Positions 27,419 through 37,126 of a DNA stretch of 64,000 bases are shown here, piece by piece. Source of the stretch: Pedobacter psychrodurus (lineage in GTDB: Bacteria; Bacteroidota; Bacteroidia; Sphingobacteriales; Sphingobacteriaceae); the NCBI RefSeq assembly GCF_004331735.1, contig NZ_SJSO01000023.1, positions 29,554 through 93,553 of the forward strand, written 5' to 3'. Each line of letters starts with the position of its first letter. Positions within the stretch are counted from its first letter, which is position 1. The notes beneath the pieces are model-generated. The model ran no database searches, was not told the origin of the DNA, and saw only the letters and a list, made by a program, of their open reading frames with translations. The translations under genes were made by a program, and so were the position numbers.

Positions 27419-28660
27419 TTATCTAGCTACTGCAAATGGCTCTGTTTTTAGATCGGTAGCCATGCCTGAAGCAATCTGGCTCACCAATAAACCCGTTGCC
27501 GGACCTAAACTTAAACCCATCATACCGTGGCCAGTAGCGATGATTAGATTTTCTCTTTTTTCGCTTCTGCCAATATATGGCAAACCATCAGGTGATGACG
27601 GACGGAAACCATACCAGATATCTTTTTCTGCTGGAAGTGCAGGTTTTAAATCTGGAAAATAAGCTGGAACCGATTCTACAATTCCTTTAACCCTTTGCAT
27701 ATTAATGCGGGAATTAATTTTATCTAACTCCATTGTGCCGCCATACCTAATCTGTCCGTTCATTGGTGTAATGGCCACTCTGGCTTCACATAGCAATGCC
27801 GGAATAGTTAAACGTTGCTGAGGTTCTGGCTCCATAAAAGAATAACCTTTACCTGGCATTATAGATATTTTAACATCGGCCATTTTAGCCACAGCAGGCG
27901 ACCACGAACCTGTTGCCAAAACGTACTGATCGGCTTCCCAGGCGGTATTGCCAGTAAAAACCTTAATAACGCGATTGCCAACCGCTTCAATTTTATCAAC
28001 CTCTTTGCCACGTTCTATCTTAACACCATTATTTAATAAATACTTAATCAAAGCATTCATCAACTTTGTTGGATAAAGATGTGCATCGCAACGATAATGT
28101 ACCGCTCCTAAAACATCTAACTTTAAATCAGGTTGTAGTGCGTGGCACTCATCGGCAGTTAGTACAGCCATATCTAAGCCCAATTCAATTGCCCTTGCAG
28201 CTAAATGCGCTTCTTCTTCTCCTGCTTTTTCTGTTTTATAAAATGCCAGAATACCATTGTTAGTTAATTCGAAATCAAAATCAGGCTCTTTTGCCAAGCC
28301 TTCATATAGTTTTTTACTAAGCAGCGATAAATCGCGCAGTGGCGCTGCCGATTGGCTTACGTGTTTTGCCGTGGCATGTTTCATAAATTTCAAACCCCAA
28401 TTAATGAGGTTTCCATTTAAAGATGGGCGAACATAAAACGGACTTTTACTGTCAAACATCCAGCGGATGCCCTGTTTTATCATACCTGGTGCAGCTAAGG
28501 GTACAAAATGGCTTGGTACAATCATCCCGGCATTACCAAAAGAGCAGTTGTCGGTAATATCTCCTTTATCCAAAACTGTTACTTCATAGCCTTTTTTCTG
28601 CAGATAATACGCTGAAGTTAGGCCTACAATTCCACCGCCTATAATTAATACTTTCGACAT
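27419..28660 (-). CDS. FAD-dependent D-amino acid/hydroxyproline dehydrogenase
   Basis: 413 residues of the DadA/glycine-oxidase family. The N-terminal VLIIGGGIVGLTSAYYL is the FAD dinucleotide fold, and GRSEKRENLIIATGHGMMGL near the C-terminus is the second FAD contact. Between the epimerase gene (40 bases upstream) and the rest of the pathway, it should oxidise cis-4-hydroxy-D-proline to 1-pyrroline-4-hydroxy-2-carboxylate. Whether it uses oxygen or the electron-transport chain cannot be told. Last gene of the four-gene operon. Confidence 0.88.
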   Translation of the reverse strand: MSKVLIIGGGIVGLTSAYYLQKKGYEVTVLDKGDITDNCSFGNAGMIVPSHFVPLAAPGMIKQGIRWMFDSKSPFYVRPSLNGNLINWGLKFMKHATAKHVSQSAAPLRDLSLLSKKLYEGLAKEPDFDFELTNNGILAFYKTEKAGEEEAHLAARAIELGLDMAVLTADECHALQPDLKLDVLGAVHYRCDAHLYPTKLMNALIKYLLNNGVKIERGKEVDKIEAVGNRVIKVFTGNTAWEADQYVLATGSWSPAVAKMADVKISIMPGKGYSFMEPEPQQRLTIPALLCEARVAITPMNGQIRYGGTMELDKINSRINMQRVKGIVESVPAYFPDLKPALPAEKDIWYGFRPSSPDGLPYIGRSEKRENLIIATGHGMMGLSLGPATGLLVSQIASGMATDLKTEPFAVAR

Positions 28661-28700
28661 TCTTTTAATTTATACTGCTGATATTCATTTTAAAAACTCA

Positions 28701-29702
28701 CTAAATCACCTGAAATCCGTGGGCATATGGATCGTCTTCGGCGTCGATTTTTATGGTATTGTAACCAAATACCTTAGCCCAACCTTCCACACTTGGAATA
28801 ATAGCCTTGATGCCATTAAGATCCACTTCTTCCTCTACTCTACCTGTAAACTTGCTGCCAATAAAACTTTCGTGGATAAAATCTTCCCCTTGTTTTAATT
28901 TTCCTTTGGCGTGCCATTGGGCCATGCGGGCAGATGTTCCTGTTCCACATGGCGACCGATCGATGGCTTTATCGCCATAAAAGACTGCATTCCTGGCGGT
29001 TGCTATAGGATCGATTGTTTTTCCGGTCCACAATACGTGGCTACAGCCATTTATCGTCGGATCTAAAGGATGTACAAAAGTATATTGTTCGTTGATGCGT
29101 TTTCTAATGGTCTGACTCCAGGTAATCAGTTGCGAAGCGGTATAGTTTTCCAGTCCCGGGAAATTTTCCTGCGGGTCTACAATTGCGTAGAAATTTCCAC
29201 CGTAAGCCACATCAAAAGTAAGCATACCTAAATCTGGGCATTCTACCTGAAGATTTTCAGCAGCCAGATAAGATGCCACATTTTTCAGTTTAACAGACTT
29301 TACTTTTTTTCCTTCCTGTTTGTATTCGATCAATACCAATCCGGCTGGAGCCTCCATCCTGATCACTCCCGGTATTTTAGGCTGAATTAATCCTTCTTCT
29401 ATAGCGATGGTAATGGTGCCGATAGTGCCGTGACCGCACATTGGGAGGCAGCCACTGGTTTCGATAAAAAGCACAGCTACATCATTAGCGGGATCGTGAG
29501 GTGGATAAAGAATACTGCCCGACATCATGTCATGACCGCGTGGCTCGAACATTAAACCTGTTCTAATCCAATCGAATTCTTTCAAAAAATGCTGGCGCTT
29601 TTCGCTCATGTTTGAGCCAATAAGCGGAGGACCGCCACCTGCAACTAACCTCACCGGATTTCCGCAAGTATGTGCATCTACACAAAAAAAAGTTTTACTC
29701 AT
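28701..29702 (-). CDS. 4-hydroxyproline 2-epimerase
   Basis: 333 residues of the proline racemase superfamily. Both catalytic cysteines are present: Cys89 (PMCGHGTIG) and Cys252 (DRSPCGTGTSARMA), so this is a racemase/epimerase rather than the Ser/Thr-containing dehydratase branch. With the flanking genes it converts trans-4-hydroxy-L-proline to cis-4-hydroxy-D-proline, the first step of the pathway. Its start codon lies inside the end of the aldehyde dehydrogenase gene (8-bp overlap), so translation is probably coupled. Confidence 0.92.
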   Translation of the reverse strand: MSKTFFCVDAHTCGNPVRLVAGGGPPLIGSNMSEKRQHFLKEFDWIRTGLMFEPRGHDMMSGSILYPPHDPANDVAVLFIETSGCLPMCGHGTIGTITIAIEEGLIQPKIPGVIRMEAPAGLVLIEYKQEGKKVKSVKLKNVASYLAAENLQVECPDLGMLTFDVAYGGNFYAIVDPQENFPGLENYTASQLITWSQTIRKRINEQYTFVHPLDPTINGCSHVLWTGKTIDPIATARNAVFYGDKAIDRSPCGTGTSARMAQWHAKGKLKQGEDFIHESFIGSKFTGRVEEEVDLNGIKAIIPSVEGWAKVFGYNTIKIDAEDDPYAHGFQVI

Positions 29703-31281
29703 GAGATTTCGTTAATTTTTGATTTATCGTTCTAAAAATACCTAAAGGATTTCCATCTTTCAATTCATCAGGCAATAATTCCTGCTCCCAATCCTGATAA
29801 GCAAATGGCCTTGCAAAACGATTAATTGCAGTAGAACCAACTGAGGTGAAACGGCTATCATTAGTAGCAGGGAATGGCCCACCATGTTGCATGGCTGCAC
29901 AAACTTCGACACCTGTAGGCACACCATTTAAAATAATCCTTCCGGTTTTATCAGTCAATTTATTTACTAAAACTTGATAATGTTGAAGTTCCTGTTTTTC
30001 GGCCATTAAGGTAACGGTGAGCTGCCCTTCCAATACATCAATGGCTTTTTCGAGTTCAGCAATATCCTGAGCAACAACTAAGAGCGAGTACGGACCAAAA
30101 ATTTCTTCACGAAGTTTTGGGTTTTTAATAAAATCGGCAGCACTTACCTGCGCAATTTTCGCTTCTGATTGATTTTGAAGCTCACTATTTTTCACAGTTG
30201 ATGCCGATAAAAGCGCAACGCCACCTTCATTTACTACCTCAGCAGAAAGTTTACCATAATTATTGGCGATGCCTTCGGTAAGCATGGTTGCTGATGGAAT
30301 AGTTGAAATTGCCTCTTTTAAAACGGCTTTAAAATTTTCGAGTGCCGGCGATTGAACCGCTAACAATAAACCCGGGTTGGTACAAAACTGACCAGCACCC
30401 AAAGTAATGGATGCCGCATATTTTTTAGCCAGTTCTTCTGCCTGGTTTTCTATGGCCTTTGGAAGAAAAATTACCGGATTAATGCTTCCCATTTCGGCAA
30501 AAACCGGAATAGGTTGCTCGCGTTGTTGCGCAAGATTAATCAATGCCATACCACCTTTAAACGAACCTGTAAAGGTTACCGCTTTAGTTAAAGGGTGTTG
30601 AACCAAACTGGTGCCAATAGTATAACCATCATCATACAACAAAGAGAAAATACCTTTAGGCATTCCCGTTTTTTCTGCAGCTTTGATGATGGCACCACCT
30701 ACCAAAGCACTGGTTCCATAATGTGCGGGATGTGCTTTAACCACCACTGGGCAACCAGAAGCTAATGCTGATGCGGTATCGCCACCTGCAACTGAAAAAG
30801 CAAGCGGAAAATTGCTTGCACCAAAAACAACTACTGGCCCGATAGGGATCAGCATTCGTCTAATATCAGGTCGTGGCAAAGGTTGTCTTTCAGGCAGTGC
30901 AGTATCAATAATTGCATCAACCCAAGAGCCTTCAGCAACGAGATTAGCAAATAACCTTAACTGCCCGGTAGTTCTACCCAACTCTCCCTGTAAACGGCCC
31001 AGTGGCAAACCACTTTCTGCCGAAGCCCTGTTTACCAGTTCTTCGCCAAGGTTGGCAATTTCATCGGCAATGGCATTTAAAAAAGCAGCTTTAAGGTCTT
31101 TGCTTAGATTTCTATAGCTTTGAAAAGCCAATGTTGCAGATGTTAAGGCATCATTAACAAGGCGCTCGCTAGCTTTAAAAAACTCCCCGTCAAGCGTTAA
31201 TCCCGTTGCGGGATTAACAGCTTTAAGGCTTTTTTCATTAACTTCTACATAAGTGCTGGCTACAATATTTTTTCCGTTCAT
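29695..31281 (-). CDS. 2-oxoglutarate semialdehyde dehydrogenase
   Basis: 528 residues of the NADP-type aldehyde dehydrogenase branch that includes 2,5-dioxovalerate dehydrogenases. Catalytic Cys300 (GAGQFCTNPG), general base Glu263 (VFAEMGSINP) and the nucleotide-site VTFTGSFKGG are in place. In this operon it oxidises 2-oxoglutarate semialdehyde to 2-oxoglutarate, the last step, feeding the TCA cycle. It begins 14 bases after the deaminase gene and overlaps the epimerase gene. Confidence 0.9.
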   Translation of the reverse strand: MNGKNIVASTYVEVNEKSLKAVNPATGLTLDGEFFKASERLVNDALTSATLAFQSYRNLSKDLKAAFLNAIADEIANLGEELVNRASAESGLPLGRLQGELGRTTGQLRLFANLVAEGSWVDAIIDTALPERQPLPRPDIRRMLIPIGPVVVFGASNFPLAFSVAGGDTASALASGCPVVVKAHPAHYGTSALVGGAIIKAAEKTGMPKGIFSLLYDDGYTIGTSLVQHPLTKAVTFTGSFKGGMALINLAQQREQPIPVFAEMGSINPVIFLPKAIENQAEELAKKYAASITLGAGQFCTNPGLLLAVQSPALENFKAVLKEAISTIPSATMLTEGIANNYGKLSAEVVNEGGVALLSASTVKNSELQNQSEAKIAQVSAADFIKNPKLREEIFGPYSLLVVAQDIAELEKAIDVLEGQLTVTLMAEKQELQHYQVLVNKLTDKTGRIILNGVPTGVEVCAAMQHGGPFPATNDSRFTSVGSTAINRFARPFAYQDWEQELLPDELKDGNPLGIFRTINQKLTKSHE

Positions 31282-31295
31282 ATTTGGTTTTTAAA

Positions 31296-32213
31296 CTATT
31301 TGCCCCAACTACCTGCTGGTAATTCTGGACGAACAGCTAATGCATCGTTAATAATTTTCAATACTTTTTCTCTTTCTGCTCCGTTTATCGGTAAACGTGG
31401 TGCACGAACTGCTTCCGTACCAAGTCCTGTAGCTACTTCTGCAAGTTTAATATACTGAACCAGTTTAGCGTGAATATCTAATTCAAGCACAGGTAAAAAC
31501 CAACGGTAAATCGTTAGGGCCTCAGCGATGCGGTTTTCTTTAATCAACCTAAAAATAGCAACGGTTTCTCTTGGGAAAGCATCAACCAAGCCTGCAACCC
31601 ATCCGTGAGCACCCATTACAATACTTTCCATTGCCAATGGATCTACACCTGTAAAAATCTTGAAGCGATCGCCAAAGCGGTTGATTAATCTAGTTACGTT
31701 AGAAACATCCCTTGTTGATTCTTTTATCGCCTGAATATTAATATATTTGGTCAAAACCTCGAACATATCTAACGTTACTTCTATTTTATAATCAACAGGG
31801 TTGTTATAAATCATAATCGGCAGGCTTGTGCTTTCCGCAATTGCACCAAAAAAGGCCAAAGTTTCGTCTGGCGCAGCGTTGTAGCGCATTGGTGGCAATA
31901 ACATTAAACCTTGTGCGCCAAGCGATTCAGCTTTCAGGGCTACTTCAATTGCTTTTTTTGTGGTCGACTCTGCAATGTTCAATAAAACAGGTACGCGGCC
32001 ATTTACTACGGTTAAGGTATGCGATAACAGACCGAACTTTTCTTCATCGGTTAGTACACTGGCTTCGCCAAGCGATCCACCTAAAATAATACCTTCTGCC
32101 CCAGCTTCTAACTGAGCCTCGATATTTAAATCAAAAGCCGGAAAATCTAATTCATCGTTTGCCGTAAACTTAGTTGTTACAGCAGGGAAAACCCCAGTCC
32201 ATTTAATACTCAT
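31296..32213 (-). CDS. DapA-family 1-pyrroline-4-hydroxy-2-carboxylate deaminase
   Basis: 305 residues of the dihydrodipicolinate synthase/N-acetylneuraminate lyase fold. Schiff-base Lys164 (QAIKESTRD), catalytic Tyr136 (PIMIYNNPV) and the GGSLGEASVL loop are visible. In hydroxyproline clusters this family deaminates and dehydrates 1-pyrroline-4-hydroxy-2-carboxylate to 2-oxoglutarate semialdehyde, and all three other pathway enzymes are its neighbours. It is the first gene of the operon. Confidence 0.88.
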   Translation of the reverse strand: MSIKWTGVFPAVTTKFTANDELDFPAFDLNIEAQLEAGAEGIILGGSLGEASVLTDEEKFGLLSHTLTVVNGRVPVLLNIAESTTKKAIEVALKAESLGAQGLMLLPPMRYNAAPDETLAFFGAIAESTSLPIMIYNNPVDYKIEVTLDMFEVLTKYINIQAIKESTRDVSNVTRLINRFGDRFKIFTGVDPLAMESIVMGAHGWVAGLVDAFPRETVAIFRLIKENRIAEALTIYRWFLPVLELDIHAKLVQYIKLAEVATGLGTEAVRAPRLPINGAEREKVLKIINDALAVRPELPAGSWGK

Positions 32214-32338
32214 TGTAATCTTATGTTTTTAATAATTATGGTAAAAAAATTAATGCCGTTGATTAACCCAAAATTTAGTTTAATCTGTCAAAACATCATT
32301 TAACTAAATTATCAGCGATAAATCCGTTAAACGATAGT

Positions 32339-32346
32339 CAAAGATA
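32339..32346 (-). promoter_or_regulatory. TATCTTTG, candidate -7 box of hydroxyproline operon
   Basis: On the minus strand TATCTTTG matches TAnnTTTG about 125 bases before the first gene. A good TTTG -33 box is not seen at the expected distance. Confidence 0.4.
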
Positions 32347-32469
32347 ATGGATCATTGTCCGGTTATATTATTGGATTTTAACCGATAATGGCCATAAATA
32401 CGCCATTTGAATCAGACAAGACAGAATGAGAAAGATGATGGCTTTGCCCGAAATTTCAGACAGTACAAA

Positions 32470-32499
32470 AATGGTATCCTTCCGAAAAAAGATACCATT
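32470..32499 (-). terminator. intrinsic terminator of M1 peptidase gene
   Basis: On the minus strand AATGGTATC - 12 nt - GATACCATT is followed by TTTT, about 50 bases past the stop. Confidence 0.75.
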
Positions 32500-32551
32500 A
32501 CACAAATCAGTCGGATGTTGCCATCCAACTGTATTATATTTTACGATGATT

Positions 32552-34228
32552 TTATTTTGTGTTTTTTACTTTTAGGTAATACATAAATTCGATACCCGTT
32601 TTCGTAAACAAAACATCCTGACCTTTAGCCAAAACCACTTGTTGCCAGTTTTGCGCAGGAATAATTTTAAGGGTTTTAACCCCATCTTTTTTTAAGGATA
32701 ATGGCAGATTAAAACCTTTAACACAATCACTGTAACGATAAAAGGCCTTACCATCTTTCAAATAATATTCGAATGTTGGTACCTGAGTGGTGCGCAGATA
32801 TTGATCGAAAACTTTAGCATAATTGTAACCAGCTTTTTTAGAAATATAATTTTCGATCTGAGCAGTAGTTACCGTTTTATGGTAAAAGGTTTGGTTGAGC
32901 CCACGTAATATCGATCTAAAAAGTTCGTCGTTATTTAAACTATGCCTAATGGCGTGTAACATATTCCCTCCTTTTGGATACATATCGCCGCTACCCTGTG
33001 CATTTACTCCATATACCGGAATAATTTGGGTATCGTTCCTGATGCCTTTTCTAATCCCGAAATTGTATTCGTTACCTGCTTTATTGCCAAAAATATAATC
33101 AACAAAAAGTGTTTCGCTATAGTTGGTAAATCCTTCGTGCACCCACATATCGGCCAGATCATTAGTGGTAATATTATTGCCGAACCATTCGTGCCCGCTT
33201 TCGTGGATGATGATAAAATCCCATTTCAAGCCCCAACCATCGCCAGACATATCTCTGCCCATGTAGCCAAATTTATAGCGGTTACCGTATGAAACTGCCG
33301 ATTGGTGCTCCATTCCGGTGTGGGAAGCATCGATAAGTTGATAACCATCTTCATAAAAAGGATACGGACCAAACCAATGCTCCATACTTTTCATCATTTT
33401 ATGCACCTGATCGGGCATATAGGTTTTCGCTTTTGGATAATTGTAATCGAGCACCCAATAGTTTACATCAAGTGCACCTTTTTCACCAGCATATTTCTCC
33501 TTAAAATTAACATACTTGCCTATGTAAGGGATAATACAATAATTACTGATTGGATTTTTAACATTATACTGATAGGTTGTTGTACCATCATGGTTATCCT
33601 TCTTAAATATCAGTCGCCCGTTCCCTACCGCTACCAATGTATCAGGAACCGTCATTGTTAAAGAAGCGCCCATGTTGGGTTCGTCACTTTGATGATCTTT
33701 ATTTGGATACCAAACAGAAGCACCTAAACCCTGGCAGGCAACCGTCATCCATGGGCGCGAAAGTGAATCGGTGGTGAAGATAAAACCACCATCCCAAGGC
33801 GCTCTTTTTGCCTGGTGTACCTTTCCGTGGTAAAAAATATGGACGTTATTTAGTGCCGATAACTTTTGGGTTGGAACATGCACATACCAAACACTGCCAA
33901 CATGCTCGAATTTTAACTTAGCTTTTCCATTGTATAAAACACTATCGATAATTAATGGCTCTTGCAGATCGATCTGCATGCGCGTACTGCCATTGTTATT
34001 ACCAACTACCTTGTACACAATTTTATTCGAGCCCGTTATACTTTTATCATTATAATCGGGCTTAACAGAAAGTTCGTAACGCTGTACATCCCACCAGGTA
34101 CGTTCGGCATTTAAGCTTCCTCTCAAGGTATCGGCCAAAGTGTAAACCTTTTTAGGGCTTTGCGCAAAAAGTATTGTACTGAACAATACTAAGATCATTG
34201 TTAAGGTTATAAATGTTAATTTTCTCAT
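32552..34228 (-). CDS. secreted M1-family aminopeptidase
   Basis: 558 residues from the ATG at 34228, which places a good signal peptide first (MRKLTFITLTMILVL...LFAQ); an ATG at 34258 would add ten hydrophilic residues. M1 gluzincin features: GMEHQ in place of GAMEN, zinc motif HESGHEWFGN and the downstream Glu in MWVHEGFTNYSE. It lacks the long C-terminal helical domain of full aminopeptidase N. It should release N-terminal residues from peptides in the periplasm. It stands alone between a terminator and a repeat region, directly upstream of the hydroxyproline operon. Confidence 0.88.
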   Translation of the reverse strand: MRKLTFITLTMILVLFSTILFAQSPKKVYTLADTLRGSLNAERTWWDVQRYELSVKPDYNDKSITGSNKIVYKVVGNNNGSTRMQIDLQEPLIIDSVLYNGKAKLKFEHVGSVWYVHVPTQKLSALNNVHIFYHGKVHQAKRAPWDGGFIFTTDSLSRPWMTVACQGLGASVWYPNKDHQSDEPNMGASLTMTVPDTLVAVGNGRLIFKKDNHDGTTTYQYNVKNPISNYCIIPYIGKYVNFKEKYAGEKGALDVNYWVLDYNYPKAKTYMPDQVHKMMKSMEHWFGPYPFYEDGYQLIDASHTGMEHQSAVSYGNRYKFGYMGRDMSGDGWGLKWDFIIIHESGHEWFGNNITTNDLADMWVHEGFTNYSETLFVDYIFGNKAGNEYNFGIRKGIRNDTQIIPVYGVNAQGSGDMYPKGGNMLHAIRHSLNNDELFRSILRGLNQTFYHKTVTTAQIENYISKKAGYNYAKVFDQYLRTTQVPTFEYYLKDGKAFYRYSDCVKGFNLPLSLKKDGVKTLKIIPAQNWQQVVLAKGQDVLFTKTGIEFMYYLKVKNTK

Positions 34229-34264
34229 TTTTTGCTGGTTATCATGTTGCAATAGCATATTATT

Positions 34265-34573
34265 AATTTGAAAAGCAATTGCTGTACTTATCGGTTAGTT
34301 CGGTCCTGCTATCCCTCCTCCCGATGAAACCTATGAAACAAGCAAGCACACAATAAAAGACAAAGTATACCGTGCTTAAATCGGGATCCGTTCTATCAGG
34401 TTTATTTAACCTAGTTCTGTGCTTCTGCCCAAAGTCTCTAGCCCTGACAGAAGCGGGCATTCCGATCCTTTACCGATAAATCGGCACTGAATTAGCATCG
34501 GAATAAAGCGGATGGCAGGACTATCCTTTAAAAAAAATCGAAAAGACCTACGCTCCAAAACAAAAACATAGCC
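34265..34573. repeat. long intergenic repeat, copy 1
   Basis: About 300 bases repeated once downstream (copy 2). Shared landmarks are ATCGGTTAGTTC, GTTCTATCAGGTTTATTTAA, TAGCCCTGACAG and GCGGATGGCAGGACTATCCT. AGCCCTG and CAGGACT within it can pair into a hairpin with one mismatch, suggesting a structured REP-like element. A 65-codon frame on the minus strand here is not a gene. Confidence 0.75.
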
Positions 34574-34639
34574 ATATTAAAAAGTCTATGTTTTTTCATC
34601 TTTTCTTTAATGCTTCTTGTCGATTATAATATTTAAAAA

Positions 34640-34911
34640 AATTTGAAAAGCAGTTGCAGTATTTTATCGGTTAGTTCAGCCCTGCTATCTCTCCAGCTCC
34701 GATAAAGGATCGGGAGCATCCGTTCTATCAGGTTTATTTAACCTTGGTTTCTGCTAAACACCTCTTTCCCGTTCTGTGCTTCAAGCCCAAGTTTTTAGCC
34801 CTGACAGGAGCGAGCATCCCGATTTTTTTATCGGGATAAAGCGGATGGCAGGACTATCCTTTAAAAAAATCGAAAGGCCCTGCGCTCCAAAACAAAAAAC
34901 ATCGGTTATTC
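34640..34911. repeat. long intergenic repeat, copy 2
   Basis: Same order of landmarks as copy 1 with small insertions (an extra TTGGTTTCTGCTAAACACC) and deletions. Copies 1 and 2 fill the 670-bp gap between the M1 and M24B genes; no gene is present there. Confidence 0.75.
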
Positions 34912-34927
34912 AAAATAACCATCTTTG

Positions 34928-36325
34928 CTAATAAGCCACACTTCTGATTGATTCGATTTCATCTGTGGTTAAGGCTAAATGTTTACCCAACATTCTACTT
35001 CCATTTTCGGTTACCAGAAAATCATCTTCAACCCTGATGCCACTAAAGTTTCTGAACTGCTCCAGTTTATCGTAGTTAATGAATTCGGTAAACTGTTTAG
35101 CTGCTTTCCAACGGTCTATCAGTTCGGGAATAATATAAACACCAGGCTCTACCGTTAACACATAACCTGCTTCGAGTGCTTTACCTAACCTTAACGATTT
35201 CAATCCAAACTGGGTGGTATTTTTAGTCAGCTCATCTGTATAACCTACATACTGCTCGCCTAAATCTTCCATATCGTGTACATCTAAACCCATCATATGG
35301 CCTGTACCACACTGAAAGAACATAGCATGCGCACCAGCCTGCACCGCATCGTCGATATTACCTTTCATCAGGCCAATATATTTTAAACCTTGTGCCAGCA
35401 TTTTACACGAAGTCAAATGCACATCTAAATATCTTACGCCTGGCGCCAACATGTTTTTGCCATGCGTGTAAGCATTCAAGACAATATTGTAGACATCTTT
35501 TTGCTCAGCACTAAACTTTTTGCCTACCGGAAAAGTACGCGTAAGATCGCCAGCATAGCCCATTGCCGTTTCTACTCCAGAGTCATTTAAAACCATTTGT
35601 CCATCTCGAAGTTGGTTACCATGGTAATGGTTGTGCAAAATTTCGCCACGAACAGTTAAAATAACCGGATAAGCCAGATTACCACCCGAAGCTAACGCAG
35701 CACCTTGAATTTTTGCAGCAAGTTCACGTTCGTACATGCCAGGTTTTACCTGCTGCATCACCATTAAATGAATATCAGCCGATATCGCTGCTGCCCGGTC
35801 CAGCTCTTCAATTTCTTCAACTGATTTAATCGACCGCTGTGCAACAACAGCTTTAATAAAGTTAAGCGATGCTTTCTCTTTAAGCTGATCGACAGGCAAA
35901 TTAAGCCAATTGGCCAATTTGATTTTATTCTCTGAACGGTAAGGAGGTAAAAAATGGATGCTACGTTTTTGCGCTTGATATTGCTTAAGATATGTATCGA
36001 GCTGAGCTAAAGGTAAAACCTTGGTCAGGCCTGCATCCAAACTTTTTTCTTCAAGTGTTTTCTGTCTGCCCATCCAAACGATATCATCAATTCCCATTTC
36101 ATCGCCGAAAAGAATTACCTGATCTTCATCAAGGTCAATAATAGCACTCAATGATGGTTCACTAATCCCAAAATAATATAAAAAGGTACTATCCTGCCTA
36201 AAATGGTAGGTATTGTCTTTATAATTCATTGGGCTCTCTTCATTACCCAAAAAGAGTAATATTCCCGCATTAATCTTTGATTTTAATGCTGCTCTTCGTT
36301 GGAGGTAGACTTTCTTTTCAAACAT
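34928..36325 (-). CDS. M24B Xaa-Pro aminopeptidase
   Basis: 465 residues from the ATG at 36325 (MFEKKVYLQRRAALK); the frame extends 17 further codons upstream but that part is outside the usual family start. An N-terminal creatinase-like domain (RQDSTFLYYFG) is followed by the pita-bread fold with two-metal ligands: DSGVETAMGYAGDLTRTFPVG (two Asp), CGTGHMMGLDVHD (His), LTVEPGVY (Glu) and IRVEDDFLV (Glu). No signal peptide, so cytoplasmic. It removes the first residue before proline and so would finish Pro/Hyp-rich peptides brought in from outside. Confidence 0.9.
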   Translation of the reverse strand: MFEKKVYLQRRAALKSKINAGILLFLGNEESPMNYKDNTYHFRQDSTFLYYFGISEPSLSAIIDLDEDQVILFGDEMGIDDIVWMGRQKTLEEKSLDAGLTKVLPLAQLDTYLKQYQAQKRSIHFLPPYRSENKIKLANWLNLPVDQLKEKASLNFIKAVVAQRSIKSVEEIEELDRAAAISADIHLMVMQQVKPGMYERELAAKIQGAALASGGNLAYPVILTVRGEILHNHYHGNQLRDGQMVLNDSGVETAMGYAGDLTRTFPVGKKFSAEQKDVYNIVLNAYTHGKNMLAPGVRYLDVHLTSCKMLAQGLKYIGLMKGNIDDAVQAGAHAMFFQCGTGHMMGLDVHDMEDLGEQYVGYTDELTKNTTQFGLKSLRLGKALEAGYVLTVEPGVYIIPELIDRWKAAKQFTEFINYDKLEQFRNFSGIRVEDDFLVTENGSRMLGKHLALTTDEIESIRSVAY

Positions 36326-37071
36326 ATTATTTTGTGTTAGGCAAATATCCCAAAAGCGTTCTTTATCCAATAACAATTAAATTGAATGGCTAAAATATGG
36401 GTTATATCTGCAAATTATAAGCTATGGTAATGGCACAAAAATCACAATAAATTTCTGGTTCGCGAAAAATAAGGGTAAAATCTGCACACTAAGGGTGGTT
36501 AAAGAAAGTTTGTAAACAGCGCTAACCATTTTTAGCCACGGAAACACGGAAGACACAAAACATTTATGGAGATTCTTTTGTCATTCTGAGCGCAGCGAAG
36601 AATCTTTAAACAAATCGCCAACTTTAGCCACAGCCACAGAAAGACAATTTCCCAAATTTCGTGTTAATCTGTGCTTCCGTGGCAAAACCAAATTCCAAGG
36701 TTGATGGCGCACTAATCTTAGAATAAATCGAAATAACAAATGTGCTCAAATCAAAACATGTTTTTATTGGGGATAAAATCGCCTTTCTCAATGCATCGTC
36801 GCTACAAACAAGAACGATCTAAACCATTTAAATGGACAATATGACTATTTAAATTTATATTACTTTAAAATACAAAATTTTGAATTTGTTCATATAAAGT
36901 ATTAATAGAGCTATAATTTAAGTGACATCAATGCTTTTCAATTCATAAATCACACACAATAACCATGAAATTTTACACCAATAAATTGATATACAAAGGC
37001 TATGAATAGCTTATATCAATTTATTAAACTAGTAAAACACCTATATAATTGGTTATCAATATTAATGAACA
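36326..37071. other. long intergenic with dispersed repeat pieces
   Basis: No gene. About 36530..36690 holds short dispersed elements: TTTAGCCACGGAAACACGGA facing its reverse-complement-like partner TGTGCTTCCGTGGCAAAA, and GTCATTCTGAGCGCAGCGAA. The rest is AT-rich with the promoter region of the M24B gene at the left. Confidence 0.5.
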
Positions 37072-37104
37072 AAAAATAGCCTCGTAAATTTTACATTACG
37101 AGGC
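37072..37104 (-). terminator. intrinsic terminator of DUF5695 gene
   Basis: On the minus strand GCCTCGTAA - 8 nt - TTACGAGGC is followed by TATTTTTT, 23 bases past the stop. Confidence 0.85.
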
Positions 37105-37126
37105 CAGGACAGTAGATGAATTGATA

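Larger units (their letters stand above)
32214..32551. other. intergenic, operon promoter and M1 terminator
   Basis: No gene. It holds the upstream region of the hydroxyproline operon (with the -7-like box at 32339) and, at its right end, the terminator of the M1 peptidase. Confidence 0.6.

Noticed and set aside
34263..34460. 65-codon minus-strand frame
   Set aside because: It is part of the duplicated intergenic repeat; the second copy does not keep the frame.
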